Of a stretch of 64,000 nucleotides of DNA, positions 7,708 through 16,092 are shown in pieces (within the stretch, counting starts at the first letter, position 1; every line of letters begins with the position of its first letter). This DNA comes from Marinomonas hwangdonensis (lineage in GTDB: Bacteria; Pseudomonadota; Gammaproteobacteria; Pseudomonadales; Marinomonadaceae), in assembly GCF_003721245.1 (NCBI RefSeq), contig NZ_RIZG01000007.1, positions 62,001 through 126,000 on the forward strand, in the 5' to 3' direction. Made by a program: the position numbers and the translations under genes. Below the pieces are notes generated by a model. It made no database searches and was not told the origin of the DNA. It saw only the letters and a list, made by a program, of their open reading frames with translations.

Positions 7708-9261
7708 TTATTCCGCAATGATGCTGCAGTTTCTGCCATTTCGTTTGGCTTGATATAGCGCAATGTCCGCGGTTTTTAAGGCGGTTTTGATACTACAATC
7801 CTTGTCTTCGGCACGCCATAAAGAAATTCCCAAGGAAACGGTAATTTTCCCCGCCGTCGGCATGTCGACATTTGCTATCTGGTTGCGTAACCCTTCGGCG
7901 TATTGATAGGCAGCCTGAGCACTCGCTTCCGGTAACATGATCAAAAACTCTTCGCCACCGCTACGGCAGAAAACCGCACCTTCATGTGGGTATGCTCTAA
8001 TTAGGTCGCACAGTTGTTGCAACACCTTGTCACCAACATCGTGACCATGGGTATCGTTGACCACCTTAAAGTGATCAATGTCTAAGGCGACAACCGCAAA
8101 ACTGATCTTTTTTTCTTCCCAAGAGTCTAAAATATTGACTAAACCACGTCGATTGTAAAATTGAGTTAGTGGATCCGTATTGCTGTCTTCATGCAACTGA
8201 TTAATTCGGTTGTTCAACGACCCTAGCCCACTCAAGATGGCTTGTTTTAGAGAATTGACCTCAAAATACCACGCTTTGATATGGTTGATATGTGTTTGAG
8301 AGAGATTTTTGTCCATATCGCTGGCGAATAGAGCTAAAGCTTGTAAGGGTTTAGTGATATATCGGCTGGCTATCCAAATAGATAAGAGTATGAAAAGCAG
8401 CATGGGAAGACTTTTTAGGATAACCTGTGTTAGCTGAACATCTAACTCAGCCATGACACTGTCAACAGGACGTTGGGCAACCACACCCCAGCCGGCCCGC
8501 TCAATATGGGCATAGCCTGCCAGCATGGCAATACCTTTGGAATTAACCACCATAGCGCTGCCTTGTTGATCATTAATCGATGCTTCTAGGACGCTATTAC
8601 CGTTCACAAGGTCGCCAATACGCTCTGGATCATAGTGGTACAGAAGTTCTCTATTTCTGTTTGCTACATAGATATATGAGCCATCATTATGAGAGTGTTG
8701 TCCTAAAAGCTTAAAGAAAACATTGTTATTATGTAGATAAATCGTTCCTGTCACGTACCCTAAATAGTCACCACCATTACTGAAAATAGGTTCGGAAAGG
8801 CTAACAATGTAACTGCCTGAAGGAGAAAGAAAAGGGTCTGTAACCAACGATTGGCGTGCATTAAAGGATTGTCTAGCATTGTTGGGTAAAACCAAGCCCT
8901 TAACAGGAGTTGTGTATGGAAAAACTGTGGCGATAACCGCATCAGAGTTAATAATGGCAACGGTGTTAAAAAAATCGGATTGTTGTTTTAATCGCTTGGC
9001 TTCTGCTTCGAGTAAGGCAATGTTGCTCATGTCTGATGCCAAGATACCGGCACTATAAGCGAGTTGTAGCTGTGCACTTGCTATAAAATTGTTGGTAGTT
9101 TCAGCCAGTTTTGCAGCATAGACACGATTAGACTCTAAGGTTGAGTCTATCATTAACTGCTTTTGGACTTGATAGGTGGCGTAATAACTGTTGCCAAACG
9201 TCAACAAAACAGTGGCTGTGGTTAGCAACAAAAATAACTTTTGTAGATCCAGGCGCAACAA
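7708..9261 (-). CDS. Membrane diguanylate cyclase with dCache sensor
   Basis: The 517-aa inner-membrane protein has a TM segment at ~9-27, a periplasmic double-Cache domain (~30-275), a second TM (~283-302), a HAMP-like linker (~303-350) and a GGDEF domain (~360-515). The domain starts at DPLTQFYNRRGL and the active-site loop is SGGEEF, so cyclase activity (2 GTP to c-di-GMP) is expected. The RxxD inhibitory site five residues before GGEEF is absent, so no product inhibition through the I-site is expected. Cache domains usually bind amino or organic acids outside the membrane. It is the first of three GGDEF genes in the left part of the window. Confidence 0.9.
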   Translation of the reverse strand: MLRLDLQKLFLLLTTATVLLTFGNSYYATYQVQKQLMIDSTLESNRVYAAKLAETTNNFIASAQLQLAYSAGILASDMSNIALLEAEAKRLKQQSDFFNTVAIINSDAVIATVFPYTTPVKGLVLPNNARQSFNARQSLVTDPFLSPSGSYIVSLSEPIFSNGGDYLGYVTGTIYLHNNNVFFKLLGQHSHNDGSYIYVANRNRELLYHYDPERIGDLVNGNSVLEASINDQQGSAMVVNSKGIAMLAGYAHIERAGWGVVAQRPVDSVMAELDVQLTQVILKSLPMLLFILLSIWIASRYITKPLQALALFASDMDKNLSQTHINHIKAWYFEVNSLKQAILSGLGSLNNRINQLHEDSNTDPLTQFYNRRGLVNILDSWEEKKISFAVVALDIDHFKVVNDTHGHDVGDKVLQQLCDLIRAYPHEGAVFCRSGGEEFLIMLPEASAQAAYQYAEGLRNQIANVDMPTAGKITVSLGISLWRAEDKDCSIKTALKTADIALYQAKRNGRNCSIIAE

Positions 9262-9738
9262 AGTTACTCTCCCGCTAAAACATGGTCATAAAACATGACG
9301 TGTCTCTTACATACATTCAATGTGACTATTATAAAGATAAAAGTCATATATTATCAGTACTATTTTACTCTAGATTTTATTGACTTGGCGTTGGTAGGGC
9401 GATGTTCTATGTTTTCGTCAAACACCTTATGCTGTTAGTCATGACTTATTTGCGAACATAGTTTGTTTTGTTAAGGCAATTGTTAATTTTGATAGTCGTC
9501 ATTTGTAACAGTAGATAGCCTTAACAGCATACAGCAAAGCAGTGTATTATAGTCACACTAAGTTTTTCCCTGTCTTGGCTATATTACACCCTAATATTAG
9601 ACCGTAAAAATTAGAATGACATAAAACTATTTATTGTCGTCCAAGCATTTAATCACTCCGAACTGTTTGATATACGAGCCTATTGACTGGCAGAACAGTA
9701 ATTAGACATTTCTTTATCCAAGGTTTTAACACGTCACC
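9262..9738 (+). other. 477-nt leader/intergenic region before the Rho-like gene, with competing stems
   Basis: No gene is visible. Three arms can pair in two exclusive ways. TATGCTGTTA (9428-9437) is perfectly complementary to TAACAGCATA (9522-9531), and GTTAAGGC (9470-9477) is perfectly complementary to GCCTTAAC (9518-9525); positions 9522-9525 are shared. A TTGACT hexamer at 9380-9385 is a possible -35 element, but no good -10 follows at 17 bp, so the transcript start is unknown. The left end must also hold the promoter of the leftward diguanylate cyclase. Confidence 0.5.
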
Positions 9739-10698
9739 ATGCCTAGAAAAATATTAAGTTTGAAAGGAAAGCGCTCTTCTGATTTGACAGTAACGGAAGA
9801 GGTTGTAGAAGACCTTTATGCCAATGATCCTCAAAAACGCTTCATGAACGGTGTGGTAGTTCATCCCTCTTCGTGTATTCGTTTAGAGCAGGGTTCTTCG
9901 TCTCTTTCTATGAGGGCGATGGACTTGATCACGCCAATTGGTATGGGGCAAAGAGGCTTAATTGTCGCGCCACCAGGTTCTGGTAAAACAACCTTGTTGA
10001 AAAATATTTGCCAAGCGGTTGGCAAGGCTTACCCTGATGTAAAGCTTTATGCTTTGCTGATTGATGAGAGGCCTGAAGAAGTCACGGATTTTAAACGCAG
10101 TGTGTCTGCTGAAGTTCATGCTTCGTCTTCTGACGAAAGTTATGCTCAGCATGTGCGAGTGGCGGATGAGCTACTGGATAAAGCGCGCATTCAAGCGGGC
10201 GAAGGTCATGATGTGATGATAGTGATTGATTCTTTGACACGCTTGTCTCGCGTGCATAATGCCGATCGCAAAAGCAGTGGTCGCACCATGTCTGGCGGTT
10301 TAGACACGCGGGCATTAGAAATACCGCGTAAGCTTTTTGGCGCAGCCCGAAATATCGAAAACGGTGGTTCCTTGACCATTCTTGCTACCATTTTGGTTGA
10401 AACTGGGAGCCGTATGGACGATGTTATTTTCGAAGAGTTCAAGGGAACCGGTAATATGGAAGTTGTGCTCTCACGAGAGGTTGCCAGTCACCGAATTTTC
10501 CCAGCGTTGGACATTTCAAAAAGCAGCACTCGACGTGAGGAACTGTTGATTGATGCCAAACAGCTCAGCAGCGTGCAAAAGCTGCGTCGTAGTCTGACGA
10601 CACTGACGCCCGTAGAGGGAAGCTCCAAGCTGGTGGATTTATTGCAACAATTTTCTACTAATGAAGACTTGTTAGCGTCTTTTTCGCATCCAGAGTAG
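9739..10698 (+). CDS. Short Rho paralogue: ATPase core without N-terminal RNA-binding domain
   Basis: The 319-aa protein aligns from about residue 27 to the end with the C-terminal RecA-type half of Rho (E. coli Rho is 419 aa). Retained are the P-loop APPGSGKTT (78-86), the catalytic DERPEE (109-114), Walker B VIDSLTRL, a Q-loop region at ~172-187, the R-loop EEFKGTGN (232-239) and the arginine finger in STRREELL (R265). So ATP hydrolysis and the secondary RNA-binding channel look intact. The N-terminal helix bundle and cold-shock-like primary RNA-binding domain are missing, replaced by ~25 residues with a basic start (MPRKILSLKGKR). An in-frame TAA four codons before the ATG rules out a longer start. 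It is presumably an extra copy beside a normal rho elsewhere. It could modulate Rho through mixed hexamers or act as a stand-alone motor; neither is established. Confidence 0.88.
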   Translation: MPRKILSLKGKRSSDLTVTEEVVEDLYANDPQKRFMNGVVVHPSSCIRLEQGSSSLSMRAMDLITPIGMGQRGLIVAPPGSGKTTLLKNICQAVGKAYPDVKLYALLIDERPEEVTDFKRSVSAEVHASSSDESYAQHVRVADELLDKARIQAGEGHDVMIVIDSLTRLSRVHNADRKSSGRTMSGGLDTRALEIPRKLFGAARNIENGGSLTILATILVETGSRMDDVIFEEFKGTGNMEVVLSREVASHRIFPALDISKSSTRREELLIDAKQLSSVQKLRRSLTTLTPVEGSSKLVDLLQQFSTNEDLLASFSHPE

Positions 10699-10736
10699 TT
10701 GTTAAAGTCGTTGTTAAAGAGAGTGTGTTGAACAAG

Positions 10737-10779
10737 AAAAAGCCCGAGCCAAGCCGATGTATCTCGGTTCGGGCTTTTT
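10737..10779. terminator. Intrinsic terminator between Rho-like and helicase genes
   Basis: AAAAAGCCCGA at the left and TCGGGCTTTTT at the right form a GC-rich stem with an inner CCGA/TCGG pairing. A- and T-runs lie on both sides, so it can end both converging genes. Confidence 0.85.
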
Positions 10780-10839
10780 ATCTGTTATTCGATTAGGTAT
10801 TTGCTTACTACCAAATGATTGGTGTAATAGGTAAGAGTG

Positions 10840-12066
10840 CTAGCTTTTCTTTTTGGGAACAAAGTTCAGAATAGACACAGGCACGGTTTTTCTGACTGGA
10901 AAGCCAGCGATTTCTTTGCGTTTGATAATGCGTTTTAAGCGACTCTCAATGGCGCAAAGGTTTTTAAAATCTCCCATGGCAACGAAAGAGATGGCTTCGC
11001 CTTTTGCGTTGGCTCGACCTGTTCGCCCAATTCGGTGAATGTATTCTTCTGGTTTAAAAGGCAAGTCGTAATTAACGACACGACTCAATTCACCAATATC
11101 CAATCCTCGCGCTGCCACCCCCGTGGCCACTAGGTACTTCAATTCTCCCGATTTGAATTGTGCTAAAATCTTTTCGCGCATGGCTTGGCTTCGATCTCCA
11201 TGAATGGAGTCGGATATAATGCCCCGTTTAGCCAGTTGATCGACTAACTTGGCCGCGCCGTGTTTTTTCTCGATAAAAATAAGCGCCTGATCCCATTTTT
11301 GTTCCTTGATCAGATGGCTTAACAGTGCTGATTTAGTGTCTTTATCGACCGTGATCAGCCATTGATCAATGTTGGCGGCGGCTTTAATTTGCGGAGAAAT
11401 AGAGATTTCTACAGCAGGGTGGCCCACTTTACTGTCTGTAAAGCCGTAAGCCAATGCTCGAACACTGTCAGTCATGGTGGCTGAGAACAGCAAGTTTTGG
11501 CGATCTTCTGGCAGGCGATCAAGGATTTTATTGATATCCTCCGCAAACCCCATGTCGACCATTCTGTCTGCTTCGTCTAAGACCAAGACCTCGAGTTCGT
11601 CAAAATGCACGGCACGCTGATGGGCCAGATCAAGCAGTCTTCCCGGCGTTGCAACTAAAATGTCAACACCTTCAATTAAGCTCTGTTTCTGTGGTTCTGT
11701 GTCAACCCCGCCATAGACTACCATAGAATGTATGTTTAGCTGTTTGCTGTAGTCTTTGACGCTTGCCGCGACTTGAACGGCCAATTCCCGTGTTGGGACA
11801 AGAATGAGTGCTCTAATGCGTTTGCCGCGTACGGCTTGAGTTTTATTTGGTTGTCCATTTGGTCGCTTGTCACGGATGAAGTTTTCCAATATGGGCAAGA
11901 CAAAGGCGGCTGTTTTGCCTGTGCCAGTTTGGGCGGTGGCGATCAGGTCTTTACCGGACAAAATAACCGGAATGGCTTCTTTTTGAATAGGGGTAGGGGT
12001 TGTGTAACCAAGTGCTTTTATTGCTTGTACAAGGGGATTGGATAATCCCAACTTTAAAAATGGCAT
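10840..12066 (-). CDS. rhlE: DEAD-box RNA helicase, RhlE type
   Basis: The 408-aa protein has the complete DEAD-box core: Q-motif (GYTTPTPIQ), motif I AQTGTGKT, Ia PTRELA, TPGRLLDL, DEAD box VLDEADRM, SAT motif III, RGLDIGE and motif VI HRIGRTGR. The N-terminus (FLKLGLSNPLVQAIKALGY) and the short basic tail (PVSILNFVPKKKS) fit the RhlE group better than SrmB, DbpA or DeaD, which carry longer tails. RhlE-type helicases remodel rRNA during ribosome assembly and assist mRNA decay in the cytoplasm. It converges on the Rho-like gene through a shared terminator. The subgroup assignment is less certain than the family. Confidence 0.88.
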   Translation of the reverse strand: MPFLKLGLSNPLVQAIKALGYTTPTPIQKEAIPVILSGKDLIATAQTGTGKTAAFVLPILENFIRDKRPNGQPNKTQAVRGKRIRALILVPTRELAVQVAASVKDYSKQLNIHSMVVYGGVDTEPQKQSLIEGVDILVATPGRLLDLAHQRAVHFDELEVLVLDEADRMVDMGFAEDINKILDRLPEDRQNLLFSATMTDSVRALAYGFTDSKVGHPAVEISISPQIKAAANIDQWLITVDKDTKSALLSHLIKEQKWDQALIFIEKKHGAAKLVDQLAKRGIISDSIHGDRSQAMREKILAQFKSGELKYLVATGVAARGLDIGELSRVVNYDLPFKPEEYIHRIGRTGRANAKGEAISFVAMGDFKNLCAIESRLKRIIKRKEIAGFPVRKTVPVSILNFVPKKKS

Positions 12067-12222
12067 AGAGACTCAGATAGGCTGTGATGAAGGAGGTAAC
12101 GATAAAATTCAGTATACCGTAAATTGCTGCTTCGGTGTTTTAATAGTCTAATAATTGTTGAACAAAACTGCTATCTTTGCGGTCTTATTAACGAATTTGA
12201 AATTAACTTGGAATTGTAACGT

Positions 12223-12918
12223 ATGAATCAGTCTGCAACACATAAACCACGCCCTATGGTGGATCTTATTGTTAGTGTTATCTTGCCTTCTTTTATTCTG
12301 ATGAAGCTGAGTGGCGATGAAAATCTGGGGGTAACGGGTGGGTTAATGGTTGCGTTGGCCTTTCCTTTGGGTTGGGGGGCGTTTGAGTTAATTAAATATA
12401 AAAAATTCAATTTCATTGCCTTGCTAGGCTTAATCAGTGTCATGTTAACTGGCAGTATTGGTCTGTTTGAGCTGGATAACAAATGGTTGGCCATTAAAGA
12501 AGCAACTATTCCTGCGATCATAGGGATTGCCGTTTTAGTGTCGACGTTTACACCTTACCCATTGGTTAGAGCATTGTTGTTCAATGCGGCCATTATGGAT
12601 GTGGATATGATCAACAGGAAGCTTGAAGAGAATAACAGCGTGGCTATTTTTGAGAAAAAGCTGATGAATGCTACGTATTTTGTTGCAGGCTCTTTTGCGT
12701 TTTCTGCCGTCATGAATTACGTGTTGGCAAAATGGATTGTAACTAGCCCCGCTGGAACAGCGGCGTTCAATGAAGAGCTTGGTCAAATGACTTTGTACAG
12801 TTACCCAGTGATTGCTATTCCATCAATGATCATGATGATGAGTATTTTTTATTATTTATGGCGCAGTATTCACAAAGCAACTGGCCTTAAATTAGAAGAT
12901 TTGATGGTCAAAAAATAA
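12223..12918 (+). CDS. VC0807-type integral membrane protein
   Basis: The 231-aa protein has about six hydrophobic segments (for example VDLIVSVILPSFILMKL, LMVALAFPLGWGAFELI, FIALLGLISVMLTGSIGLF, and two near the C-terminus). Its sequence style (ALAFPLGWGAFELI, then a tetraspan core) matches the uncharacterised VC0807 family found in marine gammaproteobacteria. No catalytic motif is visible, so transport or a scaffold role remains open. It is monocistronic: divergent from the RhlE helicase gene across 156 bp and followed by its own terminator at 12935-12966. Confidence 0.7.
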   Translation: MNQSATHKPRPMVDLIVSVILPSFILMKLSGDENLGVTGGLMVALAFPLGWGAFELIKYKKFNFIALLGLISVMLTGSIGLFELDNKWLAIKEATIPAIIGIAVLVSTFTPYPLVRALLFNAAIMDVDMINRKLEENNSVAIFEKKLMNATYFVAGSFAFSAVMNYVLAKWIVTSPAGTAAFNEELGQMTLYSYPVIAIPSMIMMMSIFYYLWRSIHKATGLKLEDLMVKK

Positions 12919-12934
12919 ACAAAAAATGTAGTGG

Positions 12935-12966
12935 AGCGGGATTTGCTTGTTCGTCCCGCTTTTTTA
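12935..12966 (+). terminator. Intrinsic terminator after VC0807-type gene
   Basis: AGCGGGA (12935-12941) pairs with TCCCGCT (12954-12960), followed by a run of T residues (12961-12966). Confidence 0.85.
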
Positions 12967-13025
12967 ATCTCTTGTGGTAATTGAGTAATAATCTTTCAAA
13001 TTAATTCAGTGTAAGCCCTGAGGGT

Positions 13026-13790
13026 TTAGTCCCCCCAATGTATTGTTGCGACGGATTCAAAACTCGGCTTCGCAAAATAGTATCCTTGAAACAAGTGTAT
13101 ACCCATGTCTTCAAGGACTTTATATTCTTCTTTGGTTTCCACACCTTCAGCCACCACCATCATGTTTAGCTCTTCAAACATCTTAACAAGATGTTTGACA
13201 ATAATCTGGCGTTTGCAATCTTTATCTATGTTTCTTACCAAAGCCATGTCAATTTTGGTGATGTCTGTTCTTAGGTCAGCCATTTGGCTTAAGCCATTGA
13301 ACCCTGCACCAAAGTCATCCGTAGCCGTTAAAAATCCCTGCGATTGATAGTATCGTATGATATTTTCTAGGTGCGAGCTGTCTGTGATTTGTTCATTTTC
13401 TGTAAACTCAAAAATGATTTTTTCTTTAGGGAATTGAAACTCTTCCGCTGCGTTAAGCGTGGTTCTGATACAAAGTTCAGGCTTATAAACGGCATTCGGT
13501 AGAAAGTTAATGCTTAAATAGCTGTCTTTGTAAATTTCTAATTCGGCAGCCAATTTAATGGCTTTGACACGGCAGCTTTGATCAAAACGGTAGCGGTTGG
13601 TGTCGTTCACGTTTTGGAAAACATGAAAAGCTCCTTCACCATTTAGACCTCTCACTAGGGCTTCCTGCGCATAAACAGTTTTGGTTTTGCTGTTAATGAT
13701 TGGCTGGAAGGCCATAGTGAATTCAAAGTCTAAGTCGCATCCTGTTGAGCACTCAGCGCAACCTAGTTTGCGAAAGTCGTTTTGTTTCAT
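13026..13790 (-). CDS. Stand-alone EAL c-di-GMP phosphodiesterase with N-terminal Cys cluster
   Basis: The 254-aa protein is almost only an EAL domain (~25-250). Metal and substrate residues are in place: QEALVRG (EAL), SINFLPN (Asn), FEFTENE (Glu), TDDFGAGFNG (paired Asp), TKIDMALV (Lys), VVAEGVET (Glu) and GYYFAKP. Hydrolysis of c-di-GMP to pGpG is therefore expected. The sequence resembles EAL domains attached to BLUF photoreceptors, but no BLUF domain is present. The N-terminus carries LGCAECSTGCD, three cysteines in 8 residues, which may bind metal or act as a redox switch. The protein is soluble. It counterbalances three diguanylate cyclases in the same region. Confidence 0.9.
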   Translation of the reverse strand: MKQNDFRKLGCAECSTGCDLDFEFTMAFQPIINSKTKTVYAQEALVRGLNGEGAFHVFQNVNDTNRYRFDQSCRVKAIKLAAELEIYKDSYLSINFLPNAVYKPELCIRTTLNAAEEFQFPKEKIIFEFTENEQITDSSHLENIIRYYQSQGFLTATDDFGAGFNGLSQMADLRTDITKIDMALVRNIDKDCKRQIIVKHLVKMFEELNMMVVAEGVETKEEYKVLEDMGIHLFQGYYFAKPSFESVATIHWGD

Positions 13791-14015
13791 AGTGCTAAAT
13801 CTCTTTTAAGCAGTGGGTTGTGTAAAATCAACAACAAAATGACTAAAGTTAAGTTTTGATTTCGAATTTCATTATATAGCAATAAACCATAAGCCTTATA
13901 ACTGTATTTTACCAGTTGTGGGAAGTGATTTTCATTGTTTTGTATCATTTGTTTGGTGGTGAGAGAGCAGGGTGATAAAAAAATTACGGATGTAAAATAG
14001 GCTTTAATGGATGAT
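13791..14015. other. Intergenic region upstream of the EAL gene
   Basis: This is AT-rich and carries no convincing gene. It must hold the promoter of the leftward EAL gene. Together with the adjoining terminator and the trailer of the symporter gene it makes up a 332-bp gene-free stretch. Confidence 0.5.
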
Positions 14016-14050
14016 AAAAAAGGCCAGATCAATATTTGATCTGGCCTTTT
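14016..14050 (-). terminator. Intrinsic terminator of the AGCS symporter gene
   Basis: A near-perfect hairpin with AAAAAAGGCCAGATCAA on the left arm and TTGATCTGGCCTTTT on the right arm has a 3-5 nt loop. Read on the minus strand it ends in a T-run and lies 73 bp after the symporter stop codon. Confidence 0.88.
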
Positions 14051-14122
14051 CTGTTATAAGCTAAAAAGTCTGATTTTCAGCCCTTTGGTTCAAGGCGTTA
14101 TCGCTTAAACCAATGAAAGTGA

Positions 14123-15637
14123 CTACTTGTTGGCTTCTTTTTCAGCTTGCTGTTTTTCATAGCGTTTTTCCCAGAAATCCGCACCTTTTATGCCAAGCGC
14201 TTTCGGATTAAAGGTGTAATCAGTGACACCAGAAGCTTTTTGATCTTCATAGTCACGAAGGGCTTTCATAGTAGGTTTTGCCATGAAGAAAATGGCCAAG
14301 ATACCCACAATGTTCAACCACGCCATCAAGCCAACACCCACGTCTCCAAGATTCCAGATGTAACCAGCTGTGTTCACCGTGCCGTAAGCGACCATGAACA
14401 TAATCAATAGTTTTACAAAAGTCAGGGAAACATTAATGTTCAACGCACGACGCAAGTAAGCTACGTTCGTTTCAGCAATGTAGTAGTAAGCCAAAATGGT
14501 CGTAAATGCGAAGAAAAACAAAGCAATACCAACAAAAACGGGTCCAATGCTACCAAATACACTGGCGAGTGCCATTTGAGTAAAAGCAGGAGACGCTATG
14601 ATGGTTGAAGGATCAACGTTTTGTACGATGAACTGGCCATCAGGTAGTGAGCCTTGTACGTTGTATTGCTGAGTGATCAAGATCATTAGAGCGGTCGCCG
14701 TACAAATGAAGAGCGTATCGACATACACAGAGAACGCTTGAACCAGACCTTGCTGTGCTGGGTGTTGCACTTCAGCAGCTGCAGCAGCGTGAGGACCAGT
14801 GCCTTGTCCCGCTTCGTTGGAGTAAACGCCACGTTTAACACCCCAACCAATAGCCGCACCAAAACCAGCTTGAGCTGTGAAGGCATCAGAAATGATTAGG
14901 CCAAAAATACCTGGCACTTTATCAAGGTTAAGGAAGACCACAATCAGCGCCATGACGATGTAACCCATAGCCATGAAGGGAACAACAACTTGCGTAAAGT
15001 TAGCAATACGCTTAATGCCACCGAAAATGATAAAAGCCAACACGATCAGAATGACCGCAAGGGCCACCAATTTAGTGGAACCCACTTCGCCGAAAGAGCT
15101 AGAAACTATCACGCCTTCGCCAAAGATCTGCGTTACCGCATTACCAACAGAGTTGGCCTGAATTCCTGGAAGAAAGATACCGCAAGCAACAATAGAGGCA
15201 AAAGCAAATAGAACGCCTAGCCATTTCCAGCCAAGACAGCGTTCAAAATAGTAAGCGGGGCCTCCACGATATTGGCCATTTTCGCTGACTTTGTATAATT
15301 GGCCTAATGTTGATTCTGCGTAGGCGGTACTCGCCCCAAGAAAGGCCACAACCCACATCCAAAAAACGGCACCAGGACCACCAAAACCAATGGCCGCTGC
15401 AACCCCTGCAATATTACCTGTACCCACACGACCAGATAAAGAAACGGCCAAAGCTTGGAAAGATGAAATCCCTTTTTCAGATTCTTTCGAGTTGAACAAC
15501 AAAGACAACATTTCTCTGAAATGACGAACTTGTGCGAAACGTGTCAAGATTGAATAAAATAAGCCTGCTCCTAGGCATAAATAGATCAGGGCTGGGCTCC
15601 AAATGACTCCGTTTAAGAAATCAATGAATGCTTGCAT
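14123..15637 (-). CDS. Sodium:alanine/glycine symporter (AGCS family)
   Basis: The 504-aa inner-membrane protein has about 11 TM segments and the AGCS signatures. These are LSGRVGTGNIAGVAAAIGFG near residue 70, the acidic STAYAESTLGQLYK, GGPAYYFERCLG, and the family hallmark RGVYSNEAGQGTGP near residue 270. Members import alanine or glycine with Na+ (LeuT fold), as suits a marine organism. The tail is Lys/Glu-rich. It is monocistronic with its own terminator, and the 455-bp upstream region contains no gene. Substrate preference (Ala, Gly or glutamine) cannot be told. Confidence 0.93.
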   Translation of the reverse strand: MQAFIDFLNGVIWSPALIYLCLGAGLFYSILTRFAQVRHFREMLSLLFNSKESEKGISSFQALAVSLSGRVGTGNIAGVAAAIGFGGPGAVFWMWVVAFLGASTAYAESTLGQLYKVSENGQYRGGPAYYFERCLGWKWLGVLFAFASIVACGIFLPGIQANSVGNAVTQIFGEGVIVSSSFGEVGSTKLVALAVILIVLAFIIFGGIKRIANFTQVVVPFMAMGYIVMALIVVFLNLDKVPGIFGLIISDAFTAQAGFGAAIGWGVKRGVYSNEAGQGTGPHAAAAAEVQHPAQQGLVQAFSVYVDTLFICTATALMILITQQYNVQGSLPDGQFIVQNVDPSTIIASPAFTQMALASVFGSIGPVFVGIALFFFAFTTILAYYYIAETNVAYLRRALNINVSLTFVKLLIMFMVAYGTVNTAGYIWNLGDVGVGLMAWLNIVGILAIFFMAKPTMKALRDYEDQKASGVTDYTFNPKALGIKGADFWEKRYEKQQAEKEANK

Positions 15638-16021
15638 AGATAGTCCTCAATAAGATTTGCTCAATGAGCTTGTAATTTTTATTTGATTACTAGGGTGCGG
15701 CTGTCGAGTGACACCGTTTCAGATATGGGCAATGCCAATAATATTTCAAAGGATTGCGCACAAAAAGTGCACCATAGTGGGGCGAATTTACCATGAAAAA
15801 ACAAGGAAATCTATTTGTATAAGCAAGTGAAAGCGAGTTTTCACTACACAATATCTTAAAGATTCTTGAGTAAAGGCCTTGTGTTGGAAGGGATTTATCG
15901 AGATTTGAGTAGATATAAGTCAGTGAGAAAGGTACTGGTGCTAATCTATAAGCTGTTATTTTATATACATGTGCGTACATTAAGCTCTGAAGACAACGCA
16001 ATATTACTCGGATTTTAAAAA
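15638..16021. other. Intergenic region upstream of the symporter gene
   Basis: I see no credible gene. A 103-codon leftward frame exists (15690-16001) but lacks a ribosome-binding site and any recognisable fold. The region should hold the symporter promoter. Confidence 0.5.
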
Positions 16022-16062
16022 TAAGAAAAGCACTGGGTGTTGCTTCTTATCACAGCCAGTGC
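16022..16062 (-). terminator. Intrinsic terminator of PepSY gene
   Basis: Read on the minus strand, GCACTGG pairs with CCAGTGC (plus-strand arms 16030-16036 and 16056-16062), then a T-rich tract (TTTTCTTATTTTT) follows. The loop is long (about 19 nt). Confidence 0.7.
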
Positions 16063-16092
16063 CCATATCCTCATGGTACGAGGTTATTAATA

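Noticed and set aside
6436..10698. Bcr-type exporter and Rho paralogue as a bicyclomycin production or resistance island
   Set aside because: No bicyclomycin biosynthesis genes, the exporter is a generic Bcr/CflA member and the genes are on opposite strands with a diguanylate cyclase between them.
15690..16001. 103-codon leftward reading frame in the gap before the symporter gene
   Set aside because: No ribosome-binding site, odd composition rich in Tyr/Cys/His, no recognisable fold; looks like chance.
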